51,674 nucleotides of DNA from an uncultured Clostridia bacterium. Lineage in GTDB: Bacteria; Bacillota; Clostridia; Oscillospirales; Ruminococcaceae. The translations under genes were made by a program, and so were the position numbers. Within the stretch, counting starts at the first letter, position 1. Each line of letters starts with the position of its first letter. Location: contig CAMWMN010000004.1 of NCBI GenBank assembly GCA_947175385.1, forward strand, positions 1-51,674. Reading direction: 5' to 3'. Under the pieces are notes generated by a model. That model was not told the origin of the DNA and did no database searches. It worked only from the letters and a program-made list of their open reading frames with translations. Positions 26,131 through 34,631 of this stretch are shown piece by piece.

Positions 26131-26583
26131 CTACCTTCTGAGATTTTTGAAAAAATCCGTCAGTATATCTCCGCATCTCTGCTCCAGAATGCGGCTTCTC
26201 ACCATCGGAACGTGTGTGAACTTTTCGTCAAACAGCGTAACCACCGACGCACACGCGCCGTTTTTCTCATCGAAAGCCCCATAAACAAGACGCTTCAGCC
26301 CCGCGTTCATAATCGCGCCCGCGCACATCGGACAAGGCTCCAATGTTACGTACAGTGTGCAGTCCGTCAATCGCCGCGAGCCGATCTTTTTTGCGGAGCT
26401 TTCAATCGCGATGATTTCTGCGTGGGCAATCGGGGACTGCAGCTCCTCGCGGCGGTTATAGCCCTCGCCGATTATCTCGCCCTTCGCGTTTACTACGAGC
26501 GCTCCCACGGGGATTTCTCCGTGTTCCGCGGCGGTTTTGGCGAGAGCGAGCGCACGCTCCATCATTTCCTCATCGAATGTCAT
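26131..26583 (-). CDS. tadA: tRNA-specific adenosine deaminase TadA
   Basis: Converts A34 to inosine in tRNA-Arg(ACG), needed to decode CGC and CGA codons. The 150-residue protein has the deaminase zinc site: HAEIIAIE (His and catalytic Glu) and PCPMCAG (two Cys). The tRNA-binding framework GEIPVGALVV is present. The stop of the upstream 975-residue protein overlaps its ATG (ATGA), indicating coupling. Confidence 0.95.
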   Translation of the reverse strand: MTFDEEMMERALALAKTAAEHGEIPVGALVVNAKGEIIGEGYNRREELQSPIAHAEIIAIESSAKKIGSRRLTDCTLYVTLEPCPMCAGAIMNAGLKRLVYGAFDEKNGACASVVTLFDEKFTHVPMVRSRILEQRCGDILTDFFKNLRR

Positions 26584-29507
26584 AGGCGCTTGATAAACGG
26601 AAGTCCAACAGACAGCGCCGCGAATCCGAGATTATACAGAAGAATGATCATTGTATTGAACATCAGGTGATTGGAGAACAGCGTAAAAATAATCGCCAGA
26701 AGTATACCGAGAGCGATTCCGCCGACCTGAATTGCCGTCCCTAAGAATGCCCTCGCGCAGATAGCGCGCGCCGTGAATATCGATGCCGCAAATGATGGGA
26801 ACGAGCCTGTGCAGCAAACTGCCGCGCTTGCCGCAGAGGTGAAGCGTGTACACTGGTTGAACTCCTCGTGATTTTCAAACGGCAGTACGCGAATGCCACG
26901 CGCGTCTATTTCAAACAGGTGCGAAAGCTCCGATGGAGTGATCATACCGTCAACGGTTTTGATTACGAGTGAGATATCCGCAAGCGACAAATCCTGCGCG
27001 AAACGCTTTACCACGGGATTTGCGTGAAGCTCCACAAAGAACAGCAGGCACACTTCGCCGCCTACCGCGAGGTAGATCACCTCGTCATTGTTGACATTGG
27101 CGGCAGTTTCCTTTTTGCTGTTGGGAACGGAAATCTCATGGGACATCATATGCTTGCGGTTTCCAAGCAGAACGCGGCGGCGGTCGATCCAGCCCATTAC
27201 GCCGAGATTGTTCTCATAGACGCAGCCCGATACGGGCTTCAGCAGCTCACGCTTGTGGTTGAGCATTTCAAAAAATGCCTCGGAGAGTACGCTGTCGGAA
27301 GCCATCGCAAGACTTGCCGCAAGGATGATCGCCTCGTCGATATTGATTTTTCCCTCGCCGCGGTTGCGGGGCTTGTCATAGCCGCATATGTTGCTTATCT
27401 TCACGGAATTCGCGGGGAACAGCGTTTTCGTCTCAATAAGAACGGCGTTGGTTTCGGAGAGGCTTTCAGCCGCTTCGTATCCGAGAATCGCCGAGCCGCG
27501 TTTTTCGCTCTTGCGCGAGGAGAGGTACAGCGGCAAAGTAACAGCCATAGAGCTTGTGAACGAAGCCGTGATAGCGAAGATTCCCGTTAAGACAGTGACA
27601 GCCCAGTTTACGCGGTTCATTACAAATTCCGTTTCGCTAAGGGGCATAAAGAACGCCAGGATACCCGCGCCAAATGCCGCGATAATCGAAATCGGCACGA
27701 TTTTGTGATACATTCTGTCGGACAGATCCTCGCAATAGGTTGACACAATAAAGTCACACAGGATCTCGGTTTTGCGCATTGATGTCACGGTCGGGATCCC
27801 GCTTACCGTACCCTTAGCAAGCTGCTGCGCCGTGCCGTCCGAGGAACTTTCCACCGCATATCGTGCGCGGTCGGCGAATACAAATTCAAAGTTCTTCTGC
27901 GCGGTTCGAACGGTGAAGATTTTCGAGATCGTGTTGAAAATCAGCGCCCCCAACGATACGCACAAATAAACCTGCGAATATCTGAGCGAGATATATTCGT
28001 ACTTGGCAAGGTATGGAATCAGCGCGATGATCGCTGTGGTATGCGCGAACGCACACAGCGTATCTCCATCCGGGCGGAGCTTAAGCAGACGCATAAATCC
28101 GTTGGAAATAACGGATGAGCACGCGGAGAAGCTCAATATTCCGATTACAAGATGAGTGTACAAGTAGTTCTCGGTCGAACTTCTAAGGCTGATTATCGTA
28201 TTCAGCTTGCCGAGATTCAGGTTAAACAGGTTTACAATGGTAACAAACACTGTCACCGCAAACAGCGCACCGAGAATTATCAGTCTTCCGCGAAGCCCCT
28301 TAAGCGAGCGCTCCAGCTTGTCGCGGATCACGTTTTCATCGTTGATGTCTACCGGCTCGTCATCGTCCTCATCATCGTCATAGTTGTCATAATCCGCTTT
28401 TGGAGCGGCTTGTGGTTCTATCTCTTCGGTGTCGTTTCCCTCAAGGATAAAATTCGCGATTTTGCGTTTTTTCTTCTGCGCCATTTCGTCCGCTTGGCGA
28501 ATCTGCTCCACCGGGTCTATATCCACTCTCGTTTCATCGGTAACGGGTTCTTTCGCGGGATTTTCGGCGGCTTTTTTCTCCTCGGAGATTTTCTTGTTCA
28601 ACGCCTCGACAATGGTTTCGCCCACATGAAGGGCGGAATTTTGAATCCCCGTTGCCGAGAACAGAACATCATCAACGGAAGCGGGGGCTTCAGGCTCCTT
28701 GCGGCGTGTGGTGGGGTGATACTCCTTTACAGCTTCCTCGCCGCGCGCTATACGCTTCAGGTCGTTACCCGCGACAGCCAGGGTATCCGTAGTGTCCTTG
28801 GATTCTCCCTTGATAAGCTCCTCGGCTTTTTGGCGGGTTTCCATCGCGTTAAGTCCGGCACCCATCGCTTCGGGCTGAGCGGCTTCGCTGTCCGCCATCA
28901 GCAGCGCCTGATTTATGTCGTTTATCTTCTGCATTTTGCGGAGCTGCATGGTGTCTGTGGGGACGAAATCTTCAGCAGAGTGAAATTCGATATCATCGTC
29001 CTCTCCGGGAAGCTCCGCAGTATCGCCGAATGTAAGGGTGTCCTCAAAGGTGCGTGTGTCGTCATCGTCTGCGGACTTGTTCCGCTTTTCCCAACGCTTT
29101 ACCTCAGCGGCATAGGAAATATCGTCCGCCAAACGCGCTTCGGACTGCTCCTCTGTGAGCTGTCGTGCTACGAAAGGCTCATCGGAAACATCATTTTGCG
29201 CGGGTACAGAATTTCGCTTGTCGAACGCGGCTGCCAATTCGCGGCTTCGGCGCTCAGCGACTTCGTCCTCGGTGCGCTGACGGGCGATGCTTTCGTGTGA
29301 TACATCGCTGAGAATTTGTGTTACGGACAAGTCGGGTTTTCCGCCGGCGGAATTATCGCTTTTCTGCACACCGGTGAACAAATCGCCCAAGTCGTCCTTG
29401 CCCAGAATATCGTTTATATCGCTGTCGTTGACTTTGCGGCTTTTAACCGAACGACCCGTCTTAACTTCGTTCAGTATATCATCTACGCTGTATTTTTCGT
29501 CAGACAT
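26580..29507 (-). CDS. Degenerate P-type-ATPase-like membrane protein with long acidic N-terminus
   Basis: A 975-residue protein. Residues 1-400 are hydrophilic and probably disordered, ending in a poly-acidic run (371-390). Residues 405-665 hold three pairs of membrane segments, and the rest is cytoplasmic with a final membrane pair at about 918-975. The layout follows P1B-type ATPases: SDRMYHKIVPISIIAAF (596-612), then TLPLYLSSRKSEKRGSAIL before the phosphorylation loop. But the DKTGTLT motif reads ETKTLFP (692-698), so the phospho-Asp is Glu. CPC reads SSM or TLP, and no TGE loop is visible. An N-domain-like ENNLGVMGWIDRRRVLLGN is kept. It probably does not pump, and may sense or scaffold. 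The start at 29507 has AGGAGAGG before it. Confidence 0.75.
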   Translation of the reverse strand: MSDEKYSVDDILNEVKTGRSVKSRKVNDSDINDILGKDDLGDLFTGVQKSDNSAGGKPDLSVTQILSDVSHESIARQRTEDEVAERRSRELAAAFDKRNSVPAQNDVSDEPFVARQLTEEQSEARLADDISYAAEVKRWEKRNKSADDDDTRTFEDTLTFGDTAELPGEDDDIEFHSAEDFVPTDTMQLRKMQKINDINQALLMADSEAAQPEAMGAGLNAMETRQKAEELIKGESKDTTDTLAVAGNDLKRIARGEEAVKEYHPTTRRKEPEAPASVDDVLFSATGIQNSALHVGETIVEALNKKISEEKKAAENPAKEPVTDETRVDIDPVEQIRQADEMAQKKKRKIANFILEGNDTEEIEPQAAPKADYDNYDDDEDDDEPVDINDENVIRDKLERSLKGLRGRLIILGALFAVTVFVTIVNLFNLNLGKLNTIISLRSSTENYLYTHLVIGILSFSACSSVISNGFMRLLKLRPDGDTLCAFAHTTAIIALIPYLAKYEYISLRYSQVYLCVSLGALIFNTISKIFTVRTAQKNFEFVFADRARYAVESSSDGTAQQLAKGTVSGIPTVTSMRKTEILCDFIVSTYCEDLSDRMYHKIVPISIIAAFGAGILAFFMPLSETEFVMNRVNWAVTVLTGIFAITASFTSSMAVTLPLYLSSRKSEKRGSAILGYEAAESLSETNAVLIETKTLFPANSVKISNICGYDKPRNRGEGKINIDEAIILAASLAMASDSVLSEAFFEMLNHKRELLKPVSGCVYENNLGVMGWIDRRRVLLGNRKHMMSHEISVPNSKKETAANVNNDEVIYLAVGGEVCLLFFVELHANPVVKRFAQDLSLADISLVIKTVDGMITPSELSHLFEIDARGIRVLPFENHEEFNQCTRFTSAASAAVCCTGSFPSFAASIFTARAICARAFLGTAIQVGGIALGILLAIIFTLFSNHLMFNTMIILLYNLGFAALSVGLPFIKRL

Positions 29508-29532
29508 TATTTCCTCTCCTATTTTGATTTGA

Positions 29533-29593
29533 AATTCCGAAACCATTGAAATTGCCTTCGGCAATTCCAACTAGCCGAGCGATTTTCGGAATT
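29533..29593 (-). repeat. Structured palindromic element (copy F), short form
   Basis: Closing stem 29533-29542 with 29584-29593. Inside is the hairpin AATTGCC-TTC-GGCAATT, then a CTAG junction. Read on the minus strand it ends AATTTCAAATCAAAATAGGAG and so runs into the ribosome site of the 975-residue protein, as the other copies do for their own genes. A second hairpin (arms TTAAACAC and GTGTTTAA) lies between it and rlmB. Confidence 0.6.
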
Positions 29594-29646
29594 CCTTGCG
29601 TCATTATTGCGTTTTTTGAATTAAACACGCCAAATTCGGTGTTTAA

Positions 29647-30375
29647 TTATAAATTGCGTTGGCGCACGACCTCATACATCACGATCCCCGCCGAAACGGA
29701 GGCATTAAGGGAGTTCACCCTGCCCATCATCGGCAGGGAAACAACCCCATCACAGCTCTCGCGGACGAGTCTTCCCAGTCCGAATCCCTCCGAGCCGACA
29801 ACGATCGCCACACCGCCCGTAAAATCCGTTTTGTCGTGAGGTGAGCCGTCAGCCTCCATTCCATATACCCAAATATTGCCCTTTTTCAACAATTTTATCG
29901 TATCTACCAGATTCGCCACACGCGCGACTTTTATCCATGCCGCCGCGCCCGCGCTGGTCTTGAAAACCGTTCCGTTAAGCGATGCCGAGCGCCGCTTTGG
30001 TATAATCACACCGTCCGCGCCCGCGGCTTCGGCTGTCCTGATTATCGCGCCGAGGTTATGCGGGTCGGCGATTTCGTCCGCGATTACGATAAACGGCGGA
30101 GAGCCTTTTTCACGTGACACCGCGAGAATATCCTCCACCTCGCAGTAGGAACACGCGCATAGCTCTGCGGCGACTCCTCCGTGCTTGGGAGTTCCGCACA
30201 ACGCGGTCAGCTTTTCATCGGTGACGTCCTTAACCACAGCACCGTGACGCTTTGCGGCGGTAACTATATTCCCAATCGAGGTGTTCTTCTGAACGAATAC
30301 AGTGTCGATTTCTTGCCCGGATTCCAGCGCCTCAAGAACCGCGTTCCGCCCGAATATGATCTTATTTTCTTCCAT
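29647..30375 (-). CDS. rlmB: 23S rRNA 2'-O-methyltransferase RlmB (TrmH family)
   Basis: A SPOUT methyltransferase acting on the 23S rRNA peptidyl-transferase region; a tRNA target is possible for this family. The 242-residue protein begins IIFGRNAVLEAL (substrate-binding domain). Motif 1 is IADPHNLGAIIRTAEAAGADG, motif 2 is VGSEGFGLGR and motif 3 is LPMMGRVNSLNASVSAGI (knot with catalytic Asn/Glu/Ser residues). It is the first gene of the long minus-strand operon, with its promoter at 30453-30481. Confidence 0.93.
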   Translation of the reverse strand: MEENKIIFGRNAVLEALESGQEIDTVFVQKNTSIGNIVTAAKRHGAVVKDVTDEKLTALCGTPKHGGVAAELCACSYCEVEDILAVSREKGSPPFIVIADEIADPHNLGAIIRTAEAAGADGVIIPKRRSASLNGTVFKTSAGAAAWIKVARVANLVDTIKLLKKGNIWVYGMEADGSPHDKTDFTGGVAIVVGSEGFGLGRLVRESCDGVVSLPMMGRVNSLNASVSAGIVMYEVVRQRNL

Positions 30376-30452
30376 ATTTTTCCTTTTCAGAAATGCATCA
30401 TCTCGTTATTTATTGTCCTGTAATCAACAGGTAGTTTGAAACACTTATTTAT

Positions 30453-30481
30453 ATTATACCACACTTTCCCACCAATTTCAA
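30453..30481 (-). promoter_or_regulatory. Promoter of the rlmB-era operon
   Basis: Minus strand TTGAAA (30476-30481), 17 bp, TATAAT (30453-30458) with extended TGG. Confidence 0.8.
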
Positions 30482-30524
30482 CCGTCAAAAGTGATAATTT
30501 AGAAAAATTTATGTGTATTTGGCA

Positions 30525-30553
30525 TTGCAATTTCCACAAAAATATGATATAAT
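30525..30553 (+). promoter_or_regulatory. Promoter of the yifB-malQ operon
   Basis: TTGCAA (30525-30530), 17 bp, TATAAT (30548-30553) with extended TGA. It is divergent from the rlmB promoter. The transcript begins just before the three 68-bp repeats, giving a leader of about 235 nt. Confidence 0.75.
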
Positions 30554-30576
30554 TAGTTTAGAATTTCGGTGAAAAT

Positions 30577-30780
30577 ACAGAAAAGCATAATATGCATACA
30601 GTGAAAACGATTTTATTTCGATGAGCGTTTCATTGGCGATAAAAACAGATAAGCATAATATGCATACAACGAAAACGATTTTATTTTGATGAGCGTTTCA
30701 TTGGCGATAAAAACAGATAGGCATAATATGCTTACAGCGAAAACGATTTTATTCCGATGAACGTTTCATTGGCAACTAAA
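30577..30780 (+). repeat. Three tandem 68-bp repeats in the yifB leader
   Basis: Copies at 30577-30644, 30645-30712 and 30713-30780 with an exact 68-bp period and only a few substitutions. Each holds the odd palindrome GCATA-A-TATGC (its last base lost in copy 3), the block CGAAAACGATTTTATT and the block GATGAGCGTTTCATTGGC (GATGAACG in copy 3). The array starts about 24 bp after the -10 and ends at the yifB ribosome site. Each unit also carries an ATG-started frame of about 22 codons that closes at the next unit's ATG. The remainder of the 30376-30795 gap holds only the two divergent promoters. Confidence 0.95.
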
Positions 30781-30795
30781 AAAAGGAGTGACGGT

Positions 30796-32322
30796 ATGTT
30801 TAGCAGCGTAAACAGCGTGGGATTATTTGGACTGAACGCTTTCCCGGTGACGGTCGAGGCGGACAGCTCTCCCGGACAGCCGAGCTTTGACGTGGTGGGT
30901 ATGGTGGACATTGCCGTTCAGGAGAGCAAGGCTCGTATTCGCGCGGTTATGAGCAATATGGGACTGAAGATTTTCGGCGGTAAAATAACTGTGAATCTCG
31001 CTCCCGCAAGCGTCAAGAAAATCGGCTCGATGTTTGATGTTCCGATTTCAATGGCACTGCTGAAGATCGGCGGTGTTGTAGACGGCGATTGGTCGGACAC
31101 CGCGTTTATCGGCGAGCTGTCGCTGGACGGGCGGCTTGCGCCGATAAACGGTGTGCTGAGTATGACGCTCACTGCCGCTCAGCACGGAATCAAGCGGATT
31201 TTCCTGCCCGCCGCGAACGCAAAGGAGGCGTCCGTGGCAGACGGAATCGAGGTCTACGGTGCGGAGCACATCTCGCAGATAATCGAGTTTTTGACTCACG
31301 GAACGGGGCTTAAGCGTGAACCGCGCTATGTGCCCGCAGACGCACGGCACGTACCGCTTGAGGACTTTGCGGACGTGATGGGGCAGTTCGCGGCGAAAAA
31401 AGCAATTGAAGTCGCAGCGGCGGGTTCGCATAATATCCTGATGCTCGGACCTCCCGGTTCGGGAAAATCAATGCTCGCCAAGCGGATTCCGTCAATACTG
31501 CCAAAAATCACTTTTGCTGAGAGCATTGAAACCACGCAAATCCACTCGGTTGCAGGAATTATCGACCCAAATGAACCGCTTGTCACGGGGCGACCGTTCC
31601 GCGCAGTGAGTCACACGGCAAGCTCCGTGGGATTGGTTGGCGGCGGCAGTATTCCGCGCCCCGGCGAGATTTCACTGGCGCATAACGGCGTTCTGTTTCT
31701 GGACGAGCTTCCCGAGTTTGACCGCCGTGTTCTGGAAACACTCCGACAGCCGCTTGAAAACGGCGACATCACGATTTCCCGCGCAAGCGGCTCGGTGACG
31801 TATCCGTGCAATGTAATGCTTGTCGCGGCAATGAATCCATGCCCGTGCGGAAACTTCGGCAATCCGCTTAAGAAGTGCGTTTGCAGTGATAAACAGGTCA
31901 GCGGTTACCTCAACAAGATTTCTCAGCCTGTGTTGGACAGAATCGATATTCAGATTGAAGTCAAGCCTGTGAAATACGAGGAGCTTTCCAACCGCCGCCC
32001 GCAAGAATCCTCCGCGATAATTGCCGAGCGCGTTCAGCGGGCGCGGGATATTCAGGCGGAGCGTTTCAAGGGTACGCAAATCCGCGCCAACAGCGGGATT
32101 ACGTCCGATATTATCGCCGATGTCTGCCAGATGACGGACGATGCGGCGGAAATGCTGCGGCGCGCGTTCGACAAGTTGGGGCTTTCGGCGCGGGCATACG
32201 ACCGAATCCTCAAGGTGGCGAGAACCTGCGCGGATCTGGACAGCAGCGAGTATTTGCAGAAATCGCATATTTCCCAGGCAATAAACTTCCGCAGTCTTGA
32301 CAGGAAGTATTGGAGCCGATGA
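30796..32322 (+). CDS. yifB: YifB/ComM-family Mg-chelatase-like AAA+ ATPase
   Basis: A 508-residue AAA+ protein of the YifB/ComM family. In naturally competent Gram-negatives ComM is a DNA helicase that promotes branch migration during recombination. Residues 1-170 form the ChlI/Lon-like N-terminal domain (SSPGQPSFDVVGM ...). Walker A is GPPGSGKSM, Walker B is LFLDELPEF, and arginine-finger and C-terminal helical regions follow. A Cys cluster (CPCGNFG ... KKCVC) sits after Walker B, as in the family. The start at 30796 is preferred because AGGAG lies 7 bp before it; an in-frame ATG at 30757 lies in the third repeat. Confidence 0.92.
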   Translation: MFSSVNSVGLFGLNAFPVTVEADSSPGQPSFDVVGMVDIAVQESKARIRAVMSNMGLKIFGGKITVNLAPASVKKIGSMFDVPISMALLKIGGVVDGDWSDTAFIGELSLDGRLAPINGVLSMTLTAAQHGIKRIFLPAANAKEASVADGIEVYGAEHISQIIEFLTHGTGLKREPRYVPADARHVPLEDFADVMGQFAAKKAIEVAAAGSHNILMLGPPGSGKSMLAKRIPSILPKITFAESIETTQIHSVAGIIDPNEPLVTGRPFRAVSHTASSVGLVGGGSIPRPGEISLAHNGVLFLDELPEFDRRVLETLRQPLENGDITISRASGSVTYPCNVMLVAAMNPCPCGNFGNPLKKCVCSDKQVSGYLNKISQPVLDRIDIQIEVKPVKYEELSNRRPQESSAIIAERVQRARDIQAERFKGTQIRANSGITSDIIADVCQMTDDAAEMLRRAFDKLGLSARAYDRILKVARTCADLDSSEYLQKSHISQAINFRSLDRKYWSR

Positions 32323-32343
32323 ATACATAGGAGTTGATTATAT

Positions 32344-33819
32344 ATGAACAAACGTAGCTGCGGCATTTTGATGCACATCACCTCGCTGCCCTCTCCGTAT
32401 GGAATTGGAACACTCGGCGATGAGGCTGAAAAGTTCGCGGAGTGGCTTGAGAAAGCGGGGCAGCATTATTGGCAGATTCTGCCAATAGGGCCGACGGGTT
32501 ACGGCGACAGCCCGTATCAGCCGTTTTCGTCCTTCGCGGGGAATCCGCTGTTGATCGATTTGGACGAGCTGTGCGCGGGGGATTTGCTTTCAAAATCGGA
32601 TTGTGACGCTGCTGATTACGGTGCAGACCCCGAATATGTGGACTACGCGAAAATCATTGCCACGCGCGATACGCTGCTGAGAAAGGCATTCTCGCAGTTT
32701 GTGGACGATGTGGGGTACACATCATTCTGCCTTGAGGAGTCGGAATGGCTTGATGATTACGCGTTGTTTACCGCGTTAAAGCGTTTCTTCGGCGGAAAGC
32801 CGTGGACGGAATGGGAAGCGGACATAAAGTTCAGAAAACCGTCCGCAATGAAACGTTACCGCGAGGAGCTTAAGGACGAAATCCGCTTTGTGAAGTGGTG
32901 TCAATACATCTTTTTCCGCCAATGGAACCGCTTTCGCGGATTCTGCCGCAGCAAGGGTATCAAGCTGATCGGGGATATTCCGATTTACGTTGCACCCGAC
33001 AGCGCGGATGTGTGGGCGAATCCGAGGCTGTTTGAGCTGGACGAGAAACTTGTGTTTAAGCGGGTTGCGGGGGTTCCGCCGGATTATTTTTCAAAATCGG
33101 GGCAGTTGTGGGGTAATCCGCTCTATAATTGGGACGAGATGAAAAGATCCAATTACGATTGGTGGGTTAAGCGAATCAAGAAATCGGCGCTGTTGTTCGA
33201 TGTGGTGAGGATTGACCACTTCCGCGCGTTTGACTCGTATTACGCTGTGCCTTACGGACATAAAACTGCCGAGCACGGTACCTGGGAGCAAGGTCCCGGA
33301 ATGGCTCTGTGGAGCGAAATCAAGCGTCAGGTTACCAATGTGCGCATAATTGCCGAGGATTTGGGTAACGCTTTTGACAGTGTAAAGAAACTCCTTACGG
33401 ACACGGGATTTCCCGGAATGCGTGTGCTGCAGTTCGGCTTTAACGTTGACCGCGCCGACAACGAACAGCTTCCGCACAACTACCCGCGCAATTCCGTGTG
33501 CTACACCGGTACGCATGACAACGCGACAATCACACAATGGTATGATGAGGCGGAATCCGCGTCAAAACGCATGGCGCGCGGCTATCTCAATAAGGGGAGG
33601 TTGGAGCGGTTTTACAGAGCGGCGGTGCGCGGCGCGTATGCCTCGCCGTCAATGCTGACGATAATCCCGATTCAGGACGCGTTGGGATTGCGCGCGGATT
33701 CGCGTATGAATATCCCGGGTACGCCGAGTGGCAACTGGACATGGCGTCTGCAGAAGCATATGTTGAAGTCCAAGACCGCAGCGTGGCTCAAATTCCTCGC
33801 GGAGGACTACCTGCGATGA
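32344..33819 (+). CDS. malQ: 4-alpha-glucanotransferase (amylomaltase)
   Basis: Transfers alpha-1,4-glucan segments between maltodextrins, so it serves glycogen or starch breakdown. The 491-residue GH77 enzyme has GILMHITSLPSPYGIGTLG at the N-terminus and the conserved GDIPIYV, the nucleophile segment FDVVRIDHFRAF (Asp in RIDH), the acid/base Glu in IAEDLG and the stabiliser in TGTHDN. Length is normal for bacterial MalQ. The stop overlaps the next ATG (ATGA). Phosphoglucomutase at 3831 is in the same pathway. Confidence 0.95.
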   Translation: MNKRSCGILMHITSLPSPYGIGTLGDEAEKFAEWLEKAGQHYWQILPIGPTGYGDSPYQPFSSFAGNPLLIDLDELCAGDLLSKSDCDAADYGADPEYVDYAKIIATRDTLLRKAFSQFVDDVGYTSFCLEESEWLDDYALFTALKRFFGGKPWTEWEADIKFRKPSAMKRYREELKDEIRFVKWCQYIFFRQWNRFRGFCRSKGIKLIGDIPIYVAPDSADVWANPRLFELDEKLVFKRVAGVPPDYFSKSGQLWGNPLYNWDEMKRSNYDWWVKRIKKSALLFDVVRIDHFRAFDSYYAVPYGHKTAEHGTWEQGPGMALWSEIKRQVTNVRIIAEDLGNAFDSVKKLLTDTGFPGMRVLQFGFNVDRADNEQLPHNYPRNSVCYTGTHDNATITQWYDEAESASKRMARGYLNKGRLERFYRAAVRGAYASPSMLTIIPIQDALGLRADSRMNIPGTPSGNWTWRLQKHMLKSKTAAWLKFLAEDYLR

Positions 33820-34631
33820 ATCCGATTTACGAGAGTTTGCACGGTGATTTTGCAAGTTCGATCCATCGAAAATTCATAAAGGCGTTTGACGAGTATCGGC
33901 TGTTCAAAGCGGGGGATTGCGTTGCCGTGTGTATTTCGGGCGGCAAGGATTCGATGTTGATGGGCGCTCTCTTTCGGGAGTATGAGCGGCATGGGCGGAT
34001 TCCGATAACCGTGAAATATCTCGTGATGAACCCCGGATATTCGGACGAAAATTTCACGCTTATAAAGGAGAATGCCGCGCGTCTGGAGCTGCCGATTGCA
34101 AGTTTTGACACGGAAATATTCAAAAATACCGAACACCGCGACAATCCGTGCTTTCTGTGCGCGAAAATGCGACGCGGTCATCTCTACAACAAGGCGCGGG
34201 AGCTTGGCTGCAATAAAATCGCGCTTGGACACCATTTCGATGATGTCATTGAGAGTATTTTAATGGGAATGATTTACGGAGGTCAGGTTCAGACAATGCT
34301 GCCGCGAGTGAAATCTGCGAATTTTGAGGGTATGGAGCTTGTCAGACCGCTCTACTACGTGCGTGAGCGGGACATTGAGGCGTGGCGGGATTCCAACGAA
34401 TTGCGATTTCTGAACTGCGCATGCAGAGTTACCACGCGTGAGGACGGCTCTAAGCGAAAACTTATAAAGCGGTTGATAGCGCGGCTCCGCGAGGATAATC
34501 CGCAAATCGAGCAGAACATCTTCCGCAGCGTGTGCAATGTGCGGTTGGATCGTTTGATGTCGTATAAAATCAACAATGAGGTGCACGATTTTCTGGAGAA
34601 TTTTGGAGATGAGATGAATGAACAGAATTAA
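33816..34631 (+). CDS. ttcA: TtcA-family PP-loop tRNA thiolation protein
   Basis: A 271-residue adenylating enzyme related to TtcA, which makes 2-thiocytidine at position 32 of some tRNAs. The PP-loop reads CISGGKDSMLM. The Fe-S/thiolation pair CFLCAKMRRGHLY closely matches the CxxC motif of TtcA, and LGHHFDD follows. A further Cys pair (NCACRV) comes later. ATG 33816 overlaps the malQ stop with GGAGGA upstream. TtcA needs an iron-sulfur cluster, consistent with an anaerobe. A related PP-loop ATPase with another target cannot be excluded. Confidence 0.82.
   Translation: MNPIYESLHGDFASSIHRKFIKAFDEYRLFKAGDCVAVCISGGKDSMLMGALFREYERHGRIPITVKYLVMNPGYSDENFTLIKENAARLELPIASFDTEIFKNTEHRDNPCFLCAKMRRGHLYNKARELGCNKIALGHHFDDVIESILMGMIYGGQVQTMLPRVKSANFEGMELVRPLYYVRERDIEAWRDSNELRFLNCACRVTTREDGSKRKLIKRLIARLREDNPQIEQNIFRSVCNVRLDRLMSYKINNEVHDFLENFGDEMNEQN

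Noticed and set aside
28152-29300. Long open frame (382 codons) on the + strand
   Set aside because: It is fully antisense to the 975-residue protein gene, whose start, ribosome site and domain content are convincing. The frame has no motif or ribosome site.
30621-30760. Two short translated leader peptides in the 68-bp repeats
   Set aside because: Each has an ATG and a stop overlapping the next ATG, but no ribosome site precedes either, and the period is not a multiple of three. I mention them only within the repeat finding.
30577-30780. CRISPR array
   Set aside because: The units are contiguous, without variable spacers, only three in number, and no cas gene is near.
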